Positions 19,430 to 27,038 of a DNA stretch of 64,000 bases are shown one piece after another. Positions within the stretch are counted from its first letter, which is position 1. Every line of letters begins with the position of its first letter. The notes under the pieces were generated by a model. That model was not told the DNA's origin. It saw nothing but the letters and a program-made list of their open reading frames with translations, and searched no databases. Source of the stretch: Bacteroidales bacterium 6E (GTDB taxonomy: Bacteria > Bacteroidota > Bacteroidia > Bacteroidales > Prolixibacteraceae); NCBI GenBank assembly GCA_001270045.2, contig DF970670.1, positions 106,047 through 170,046 of the forward strand. Reading direction: 5' to 3'. The position numbers were made by a program, and so were the translations under genes.

Positions 19430-20539
19430 ATGTTAAAAAATATAAGCTATATTTTATTGGTGATATTAATGGTTTCCTGTTTCAAGGAACCAGATGGAGC
19501 TGGCTTTTTGAGTGACAATATTTACCTTAAAGGAGCCGATACCATTTTTGTGCCCATTGGAGGGAAAGGGGAAACGGATTATGCCTGGTTTGACGGCTCT
19601 TCAGAACCCTTGAAATTCGAGATCGAAAATATCCGGGATGCCAGCGGGAATCGGTCGGAACAGTTCTTTAAAGAGTATACTTACCGTACCTGGATTAAGC
19701 CCTATGATTTCATGACTGACAAAACGGAAGAGGCTGTCATGGCCAAACTTGAGGACAGGAATATGCCTTGCTTTATGATCAACCCGGTGAACGGTCAGCT
19801 ACAATACGTGGAAAGTACTTCAAACCTAACCGCCCCCGGTGATGTTTTCAAGGTGGATGTGAGGGTTACCAATTCAAAAGGGTCCAAGGTTTACGAAGAT
19901 TATGCCACATTGAAACTCACTACCGACAGGAGGGCATTCGTACTGAATGAAATTATCAATGGTATCATTGTGGTGAAGAATGGGGGCAACAATTTTGTGT
20001 TATACGATCAGATAAACAGTACCAATCCACAGTTTACCCAGCGCCGTGATAACATTTATGCCGACAACGGGAAAGAGTTTGCCCGAATCAGGAAGATTTC
20101 TGATGAGCCCAACATCGGCATCAAGGTTATTTTCCGCCTGACCGATACCAAAGGAAAGGTTTTCAACACCGAAGAGTATGCAACTTACGCAGCGGGAACC
20201 TATAGCTATATCGACCATTCCATTAACCGTCAGAACACCCCTGATGGCATGATCATGGAATTCCCGACCACGCCATGGCCGGTTCAGACCAACTTCATGT
20301 CGTATCTCAAGGGGCCGACTGCCACTAACTTTAACGCTCTTGATATCCAGTCATTGTCAAATGATTTCAGGGCAGGGAAAATCCCCAGCCTGGTTAGTCC
20401 TCAGGCCTGGCCTGAGAATGACTGGGCCGATGCATCAGCCTGGTATGTCAGGATCCGTTCGGTCATAACATTCTATGAAAGTGGCACCTGGGAAATCAGC
20501 TGCCAGATTCCCTACACCGATATAACAGGTAACTTTTAG
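19430..20539 (+). CDS. DUF5007-like surface lipoprotein
   Basis: A lipoprotein of about 369 residues whose ATG at 19430 (not the in-frame TTG at 19424) begins a lipoprotein signal with lipobox MVSC. The body is predicted mostly beta. From memory, the phrases NIYLKGADTIFVPIGGKG and NPVNGQLQYVESTSNLTAPGD are typical of the DUF5007 family found next to FAS1 lipoproteins in Bacteroidota SusC/D operons. It is the last gene before the terminator at 20,556. By position, a role in surface glycan capture is likely. No catalytic motif is visible. Confidence 0.65.
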   Translation: MLKNISYILLVILMVSCFKEPDGAGFLSDNIYLKGADTIFVPIGGKGETDYAWFDGSSEPLKFEIENIRDASGNRSEQFFKEYTYRTWIKPYDFMTDKTEEAVMAKLEDRNMPCFMINPVNGQLQYVESTSNLTAPGDVFKVDVRVTNSKGSKVYEDYATLKLTTDRRAFVLNEIINGIIVVKNGGNNFVLYDQINSTNPQFTQRRDNIYADNGKEFARIRKISDEPNIGIKVIFRLTDTKGKVFNTEEYATYAAGTYSYIDHSINRQNTPDGMIMEFPTTPWPVQTNFMSYLKGPTATNFNALDIQSLSNDFRAGKIPSLVSPQAWPENDWADASAWYVRIRSVITFYESGTWEISCQIPYTDITGNF

Positions 20540-20555
20540 TATAACTTTGAAAGAG

Positions 20556-20583
20556 AAGGAGGATGCTGAAACGCATCCTCCTT
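20556..20583 (+). terminator. Terminator of the second SusC/D operon
   Basis: An 11-bp perfect stem (AAGGAGGATGC and its complement), extendable by one pair, closes a TGAAAC loop and is followed by a short T stretch. It separates the SusC/D operon from the enzyme genes downstream. Confidence 0.7.
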
Positions 20584-20738
20584 TCAAACACAATTTTAAA
20601 CTGTTGTTCTTTGATTATTTCTTCCAAAGTAATGGCAGAAAGGGGACTTTATTGTCCCAAATTATTCATGCTATTGATACTGAAATCGCCTGTTTTTGGA
20701 AATTTTTATAACAACGTAAGATTAAAAGAAATTTATTG

Positions 20739-21794
20739 ATGAAAAGAAAATTGGTTCTCATACTCTGCCTGTTCATGATTGGTTTTTCTGGATACGGCAA
20801 AACAAATAAAAAGGCAAAGACACTGGATGTCAATGTTATTGTGGTCATACAGGATCCGATTGTAAATGGAAAGCGAATCCACGAGACTTTTAAAACTCCG
20901 GGATATTCATTCCAGTGGCATGATCCGTGGCAATTGACGCGTGAATACAAGGCTGCCCTGGAAGAGGTAAGCCATGGAACGGTCAAATACAATATTGTTG
21001 AAATCATCGACACGAAAGAGTATTTTACATTTCTGCGCAAATCAGGAGAAAAGCTTAACGAAGACCGGGTGGTCGAGTTGTTGCAGGAACCTGACTGGAA
21101 AACCCTGAAAGAGGAAGGTGCCGGATTTGATTATAAGGCATTTGTGGAGCATTTTGGTTTCGACAAAATGCGGGATGAAGGGAAAATACATGAGGTTTGG
21201 GTATGGACATTTCCATATGGAGGTATGTGGGAATCCAACATGATGGGCGAAGGTGCCTTCTGGCTGAACTCAAACCCAACCAAGGATGTCGACTGTCAGG
21301 AATTGCTTTGCGTCATGGGGTTGAACTATGAACGCGACTTGGCATGCGCACTGGAAAGTTATGGCCACCGGTTTGAGTCAATCATGATGGAGGTATACGG
21401 CTGGTGGGATTTCGACAAAAAAGAGCTAAGGAGCCAACTGACTCCCTGGGAGTTATATACGGCTTACAATGGCAGGTATGATAAATATAACAAAGGCATG
21501 TCGCACATCGGAAATATTCACTTCCCGCCCAATGGTGAAAAGGATTACGACTGGGGCAACAAGAAAAAAGTCCATACTTATGCCGATAACTGGGCACATT
21601 TTCCACAGGTTAAAGATGAGAATCCGCGGGAAATCGACTGCTCGGAATGGAACTGCTCTCACATTGGCTATATGAAATGGTGGTTCAGCCATGTACCCCA
21701 TTTCGCCGGCCACAACACTGCTGACGGCCGACTGAATAACTGGTGGCATTATGTTGTCGATTACAACGACGCAAAATCAAAGGAAAAAAAATAA
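20739..21794 (+). CDS. Secreted protein of unknown function
   Basis: A 351-residue exported protein (signal KLVLILCLFMIGFSGYG; the ATG at 20739 is preferred over the TTG at 20736). I do not recognise a named family. Visible features are a beta-rich N-terminal part (LDVNVIVVIQDPIV), a tryptophan-rich centre (EVWVWTFPYGGMWESNMMGEG) and the striking LNYERDLACALESYGHRFESIM. The C-terminal part contains CSEWNCSHIGYMKWWFSHVPH. The conserved-looking His, Glu and Trp residues could form a metal or glycan site. It is followed after 12 nt by the GH172 gene, so it is probably part of the same glycan-degrading operon. Confidence 0.75.
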   Translation: MKRKLVLILCLFMIGFSGYGKTNKKAKTLDVNVIVVIQDPIVNGKRIHETFKTPGYSFQWHDPWQLTREYKAALEEVSHGTVKYNIVEIIDTKEYFTFLRKSGEKLNEDRVVELLQEPDWKTLKEEGAGFDYKAFVEHFGFDKMRDEGKIHEVWVWTFPYGGMWESNMMGEGAFWLNSNPTKDVDCQELLCVMGLNYERDLACALESYGHRFESIMMEVYGWWDFDKKELRSQLTPWELYTAYNGRYDKYNKGMSHIGNIHFPPNGEKDYDWGNKKKVHTYADNWAHFPQVKDENPREIDCSEWNCSHIGYMKWWFSHVPHFAGHNTADGRLNNWWHYVVDYNDAKSKEKK

Positions 21795-21806
21795 AACTGA
21801 ACATCT

Positions 21807-23879
21807 ATGAAACGTTATCCTGTCATACTGATTCTTCTGACACTGGTATTTATGGGCTGTCAGAAAAAAAGCATCACCCTTGAAGATCTGCTTCTGGAGA
21901 TTACCGACCGGGAGGCTCTCGCGAATTTTCCCGATCCTGAATTCAGCCTTGCCCAGTTCAGCAGCTATGACAGGGCAACGGTTCAGCCTGGTAACCCCTT
22001 ATGGTTTGCCAATTGGGACCGGACCATGTTTATACGCACTGACACGATTGACGGTCGTACCGAGTATGTCATGTTCGATGCTGAAGGTCCGGGTGCCATT
22101 GTGCGTTTCTGGATGACTTTCGCGGGGGAAAATTCCGGCAAGGGAACCATGAGGATTTATTTCGATCACCAGGATCAGCCTGTCATTGAAGGTACTGCAA
22201 TGGAAATCCTGAGTATCAACCTGTTGGTCGGGGAGCCCCTGGCTTCTTCTGTGTCTGATTCGACCCAATATGAAATGAGAGGTCATAACCTTTATCTTCC
22301 ATTGCCCTATCAGGTTCACTGCAAGGTAACATACGAAAGTGAAAACATCAAGGATCCAGGGGCCAAAACAGGTGGCGAGGCTGTTTATTACAACATCAAC
22401 TACCGGACCTATGGCGATGATGTAGACATCAAATCTTTCACCATGGATGACCTGAGAACATACGCTCCAGTCATTGAGAAAGTGCAACAGGATCTACTGG
22501 GCCGTTCTCGCGGTCTCGATAAGTTACATAAGGAATCGTTGCACCTGTCCGGGATTGTCCAGCCTGGTGAAAGCCTCGACCGGACCATCTCAGGAGAAAG
22601 GGCTGTACGAATGCTAAAGGTGAAGGTCAGTCCCGATGTAAATCCGCAATCCCTTCGTTCCACGATTCTGGAGATGTCTTTCGACGGTAACCGGACAGTT
22701 TGGTCACCATTGGGCGATTTCTTTGGAACCGGATACCAACTGAGGTATTCCAATACATGGTATACCTCTGTTGATGTGGATGGGACAATGGTCTCGTATT
22801 GGGTGATGCCATTTAGGAAAAATGTTGAAATCAAGCTGATTAATTCTGGTACAGAGGCTATTGAGATCCAGGATCTGGAGATTGTGACCGCTCCTTGGGC
22901 ATGGAATCACCGATCAATGCATTTCGGAAGTTCATGGCATCAATTTACCGAACTGGCTACCGGGGAGATGAAAAATAATGAAGGTAAGGGTGATCCATTT
23001 GATATCAACTATGTCACTCTTGAAGGTAAAGGCGTATATGCCGGAGATGCGATTACCCTTTTCAACACGGTATATGCCTGGTGGGGAGAGGGTGATGAGA
23101 AGATTTATGTTGATGGGGAATCGTTCCCTTCGCATATCGGTACCGGAACCGAAGACTATTATGGCTACGCCTGGTGCCGTCCTGAAAAGTTTGCCAACCA
23201 TCCTTTTATCGCGCAACCCGACGGGAGCGGTAATTTCTGGCCAGGTTATACGATTAACCTCCGCCATCGTGGTTTGGATGGAATTCCTTTCAATTCATCA
23301 CTAAAGGTTGATATGGAAATGTGGCATTGGACCAGGGCAACCATCAATTTTGCGCCAGTCACTTTCTGGTATGTCGTCCCTGGCGGCATATCCAATATCG
23401 AACCTGACCACGAGGGAGCCCTTGCACCTGTGGTCATTAAAAGGGAAGAACTGATTTCACCTGTGATCAAGGATTCCAAAATGGAAGCCGAAAGCATGAT
23501 CCTGAAAAGTGTGGATGGCAATTTCAGGTACCAGAATTCGGTTACGGCAGGATGGAGCGACAATATGCAGGCCTTTTGGACAGATGGCAAGCCTGGAGAT
23601 AAACTTGAACTTGCCTTCATTTCTGAAGTCGATGGTCTCTTTGATATGAAAGCCCATTTCAACTATGCGCGGGACTATGGTTCCTTTGACCTTTCCGTCA
23701 ATGGGGTTCAGGTTGGTTCTACGGTAAATCTTCGCAAGGATGAAGTCTCCACCGGATTGGTCAGCATGGGACGGGTTTCCCTGAAAAAGGGAGAGAATAT
23801 CCTGACCGTTAAGGTAAAAGGAACCAGTCCTGTTGATAACAAGGCATTTTTTGGACTCGATTACCTGAATTTTGAATAA
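21807..23879 (+). CDS. GH172 (DUF2961) furanosidase lipoprotein
   Basis: A 690-residue lipoprotein (lipobox FMGC) of GH172, the former DUF2961. Characterised members act on alpha-D-arabinofuranosyl or alpha-D-fructofuranosyl linkages. The catalytic pair is visible: Glu428 in WWGEGDEKIYVDGE and Glu449 in GTGTEDYYGY. Their 21-residue spacing equals that of the nucleophile and acid/base residues I recall for the family prototype (E270 and E291). An extra C-terminal beta domain at about 555-690 (KMEAESMILKS ... FFGLDYLNFE) looks like a carbohydrate-binding module. The gene is followed after 8 nt by the first of two glycosidase/FGE-fold fusions. Its presence with a GH127-type enzyme suggests a furanose-containing substrate. 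Confidence 0.88.
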   Translation: MKRYPVILILLTLVFMGCQKKSITLEDLLLEITDREALANFPDPEFSLAQFSSYDRATVQPGNPLWFANWDRTMFIRTDTIDGRTEYVMFDAEGPGAIVRFWMTFAGENSGKGTMRIYFDHQDQPVIEGTAMEILSINLLVGEPLASSVSDSTQYEMRGHNLYLPLPYQVHCKVTYESENIKDPGAKTGGEAVYYNINYRTYGDDVDIKSFTMDDLRTYAPVIEKVQQDLLGRSRGLDKLHKESLHLSGIVQPGESLDRTISGERAVRMLKVKVSPDVNPQSLRSTILEMSFDGNRTVWSPLGDFFGTGYQLRYSNTWYTSVDVDGTMVSYWVMPFRKNVEIKLINSGTEAIEIQDLEIVTAPWAWNHRSMHFGSSWHQFTELATGEMKNNEGKGDPFDINYVTLEGKGVYAGDAITLFNTVYAWWGEGDEKIYVDGESFPSHIGTGTEDYYGYAWCRPEKFANHPFIAQPDGSGNFWPGYTINLRHRGLDGIPFNSSLKVDMEMWHWTRATINFAPVTFWYVVPGGISNIEPDHEGALAPVVIKREELISPVIKDSKMEAESMILKSVDGNFRYQNSVTAGWSDNMQAFWTDGKPGDKLELAFISEVDGLFDMKAHFNYARDYGSFDLSVNGVQVGSTVNLRKDEVSTGLVSMGRVSLKKGENILTVKVKGTSPVDNKAFFGLDYLNFE

Positions 23880-23887
23880 TACATCAC

Positions 23888-26800
23888 ATGAAGACAAAAG
23901 CAATTAGGCCATACTATATTTATCTCTTTCTTTTATTGATGGGATGGAGCCTGAACTCAGTCGGTCAGGTATTGAAGAGCATCGAGATTCAGTCAAGGGA
24001 AGGCCTTAAGATACAATCATTCAATCGGTTCCAGACTCCGGGGTATGCAATGCCTCTGGCATCATTCCTGCTGAATGACCGGCAGGTTTCCACATCCGAT
24101 GGAATGCTCAAAGACGACCAGATGCTGGTTGACAACCGACTCAAGGTTGAGTACCGGATCGACAGGGATTTTGTTCCCGGAATGAAGGTTGTCCTGACCT
24201 TTACCAATGTCTCGTCGGATACGCTCAGGATCGGTAACATTGTTCCGATGGGAATCTCCGATAAGCATATCTATATCACGGGCCATGGAAAACACGGTTT
24301 ATCGAGGACCCACCTGTTCAGGCCCGGTTATTTGCCCGTGAATGTCATCGTTCCCGATAACGCATGGGAACTGGGTTTTGCCACGGTAAATGTCGATAAC
24401 GGCAGCAGTGTGTGTGGTTTGGCCCGTCGAAGCCCTTTGGACTGGGACAAGGTTGTCCGTCGCAGGTTTGAAACTGAAATCTACCCTGGAGGCCATGTTA
24501 GCTATGACCTTTGGTTTGATTCTTATGTCGGGACCTGGCAGGAAGGTGTGAGACTGATGTTTCAGGACCGAATGCTTTATGATATGACACCCGGATCTTT
24601 TGACAACCGGCTATATGAGAGGCAAGAGTTGTCATGGATACAGAAATCCTTCATCGGACACTTTGTGGCTGCCTGGGATAAGCACTTCTATGATAACGAA
24701 TCCATGACATACACTTATCCTGCTTTCCAGGAGGATATGCGATCTCTGTATGGTGGCGACGATTATAACATCATCTGGCATGGATTCCCAATGTTGGGGA
24801 TCGACCAACGTAATCAGTGGGATATGTTCAGGGACATGCCGGGAGGCATCAATGCCATGAAAGGGCTTTCTGAGCATGCCAGAACTCATGGGGCTTCCTT
24901 TATGGCTTCTTACAAGCCCTGGGACCTGCCTGCAGGCGAACATCAGCTGTTTAACAGCACCCGATATAAAAACCATGTTGAGGGATTGTCGGAGATTACC
25001 ATGGAGGCCAATCTCAGGGGAGTTATGTATGACACGCGTAGTGAGTCTTCCTCTGTGCTTCAGGACAACCTGGAAAAGGTCGAGCCGGGATTCGTCGTGT
25101 TTCCTGAAGGCATGTGTGTCCCGTCTGCCATGCAAAACTGTGTGGTGGGAAGGGTTCACGCTGCATTGACCTATGCCCCCATGTTGAACCTGAATAAACT
25201 GATCAAGCCCGATTTTACCATTTTCAAGCAATCGGTGATTACTCATGGACCAGTAAAAAGAGATTTTGCAACCTCTTTTTTCAACGGCTATGGTGTTGAA
25301 GTCCACCTTAAAATCCGCCCTGATCTGCAATGGTTCCGTGAGCTGTATACCTACCTGGGAAAAACGACCCGCATCCTTAGAGAGAACAGTCAGTTGTTTT
25401 CACACGGAACACAAACCATCCTGTTACCGACCATGACTGACAGCGTCTGGGTTAACGGTTGGTTTGATGAGGAGGTTTCATTGTATACGATCTATAGCAT
25501 TCGTCCCGATGGATATCAGGCTCCTTTGTTTGAGGTGGAGCCTCGCGAAGGTTATCACTTTGTCGACCTTTGGAATAATACAGAGGTCAAACCCGTGCGA
25601 ATTGGCGGTAAGAGCCTGGCACCGGTGAAGATTCATGGTTTCGACCGGTTATTGCTGGGAACCGACAATGAAGGGGAAAACGGTTGTATTGCCATGTTCC
25701 GACAACATATCATTCTCTCGGGAAGCATGGAAAACCATTCATTGGAATTTTCTGCCACAGAAGGGGATCTTATCAGGATTTGGAGAGGAAGTCCTTCCTA
25801 TTCCGGAAAGCCTGTCGAGTTGACACCTGGAAAATATACCCTCAAGTCACTGAAAGAATTTAACGGATACAAGGGGAAAGTGGTCATCCAACTGTTCATG
25901 AATGGACGTTTGGTCGATCAACGCATTGCCGGCGATAACCAACCTGATGAGGCTATAGCTTTTAATTATCGGAAATCAGGCAACCAGACGAACTTTTCGT
26001 CTCCTGAAATTGATGTTGAGTTGCTTCGCCAGAATGACCTGCTAAAGATCAACCGGAAGGGAGGAGCCCTGACTGAAATATCCCTAAGGGATCTGCCGGT
26101 ACAAACTCCACTGGTTGTTGCAGAGCCGGTTCGCACCATCAAACTGATGGACCATTTTGGCCGGTATGAGGGTGATTTGGTCATTCGCGTAAAAGACAGT
26201 CAGAACCAGGTTCTTGCTGAGGGTACTGTTCATATTCCTTACGGACAACCCAGGATTGATTCCGAAAAAGCCGGTATGATGCCTTTCTCAGGGAACACAA
26301 ATGGAATGGTAAAAGTCCCGGGAGGGGAATTCAGGTTCAAGGCCACCCAGATTGGAAACTGGGACCTGTTGAGGTACCCTATGGAAGATACTGGCAAGGT
26401 GTTCACCATGCGTTCATTCCTGGTCGACAAATACCCGGTCACCAATCAGCAATTCAGTGAATTTCTCGACAAATCGGGTTATAAGCCTGCCGATGGCCAG
26501 AACTTCCTGAAGCATTGGGAGAATGGGAAAATTCCTGCCGGGGAGGAGAATTACCCGGTTGTATATGTCAGTTACGAAGATGCACAGGCCTATGCTGCCT
26601 GGGCAGGCAAAAGACTTCCGACGGAACTGGAATGGCAGTATGCGGCACAGGCAGGCGACAACAGGTTGTTCCCTTGGGGTAATGACAAGGATAGTACCGG
26701 AACGAAATGCAATCCTGGCAATGGAATCCCCGATCCGGTAGGGAAATATCCGCAAGGGGCCAATCCCTGGGGTATTGAAGACCTGACGGGTAGTGTATGG

Positions 26801-27004
26801 CAAATCACGGATGATTTATACCGGACAGGGGTGATCGATTTCTTCATCCTGAAGGGAGGATCTTATTTTACGCCACTGTCATCCTGGTGGTATGTAACGG
26901 GAGGTCCCCTGCCACTGATCAACCGTCAGCAACAGTACCGGGTTTCACCCGGTTACGAGCGTGCTGCAACGATTGGTTTCAGGTGTGTTGGTGATATTGA
27001 ATAA
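23888..27004 (+). CDS. Giant secreted protein: glycosidase-like barrel plus C-terminal FGE-sulfatase fold (paralogue 1)
   Basis: A 1038-residue secreted protein with three parts. A beta-rich N-terminal part (about 30-260) contains HGLSRTHLFRPGYLPVNVIVPDNAWE. A central region (about 280-560) reads like a TIM-barrel hydrolase: GGDDYNIIWHGFPMLGIDQRN, GVMYDTRSES with Asp382, and FPEGMCVP with Glu407. A C-terminal FGE-sulfatase (SUMF1-like) domain runs from about 807 to the end: MVKVPGGEFRFKA, YPVTNQQFSEFL, VSYEDAQAYAAWAGKRLPTELEWQYAA, IGFRCV. The cysteine pair of true formylglycine-generating enzymes is not seen in the last segment, so this domain probably binds rather than oxidises. Asp382 and Glu407 are candidate catalytic residues by motif only. 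I know no CAZy family for the barrel. Confidence 0.8.
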   Translation: MKTKAIRPYYIYLFLLLMGWSLNSVGQVLKSIEIQSREGLKIQSFNRFQTPGYAMPLASFLLNDRQVSTSDGMLKDDQMLVDNRLKVEYRIDRDFVPGMKVVLTFTNVSSDTLRIGNIVPMGISDKHIYITGHGKHGLSRTHLFRPGYLPVNVIVPDNAWELGFATVNVDNGSSVCGLARRSPLDWDKVVRRRFETEIYPGGHVSYDLWFDSYVGTWQEGVRLMFQDRMLYDMTPGSFDNRLYERQELSWIQKSFIGHFVAAWDKHFYDNESMTYTYPAFQEDMRSLYGGDDYNIIWHGFPMLGIDQRNQWDMFRDMPGGINAMKGLSEHARTHGASFMASYKPWDLPAGEHQLFNSTRYKNHVEGLSEITMEANLRGVMYDTRSESSSVLQDNLEKVEPGFVVFPEGMCVPSAMQNCVVGRVHAALTYAPMLNLNKLIKPDFTIFKQSVITHGPVKRDFATSFFNGYGVEVHLKIRPDLQWFRELYTYLGKTTRILRENSQLFSHGTQTILLPTMTDSVWVNGWFDEEVSLYTIYSIRPDGYQAPLFEVEPREGYHFVDLWNNTEVKPVRIGGKSLAPVKIHGFDRLLLGTDNEGENGCIAMFRQHIILSGSMENHSLEFSATEGDLIRIWRGSPSYSGKPVELTPGKYTLKSLKEFNGYKGKVVIQLFMNGRLVDQRIAGDNQPDEAIAFNYRKSGNQTNFSSPEIDVELLRQNDLLKINRKGGALTEISLRDLPVQTPLVVAEPVRTIKLMDHFGRYEGDLVIRVKDSQNQVLAEGTVHIPYGQPRIDSEKAGMMPFSGNTNGMVKVPGGEFRFKATQIGNWDLLRYPMEDTGKVFTMRSFLVDKYPVTNQQFSEFLDKSGYKPADGQNFLKHWENGKIPAGEENYPVVYVSYEDAQAYAAWAGKRLPTELEWQYAAQAGDNRLFPWGNDKDSTGTKCNPGNGIPDPVGKYPQGANPWGIEDLTGSVWQITDDLYRTGVIDFFILKGGSYFTPLSSWWYVTGGPLPLINRQQQYRVSPGYERAATIGFRCVGDIE

Positions 27005-27038
27005 TGGATGTTGATGAGTATCAATAAGCAAACGTAAA

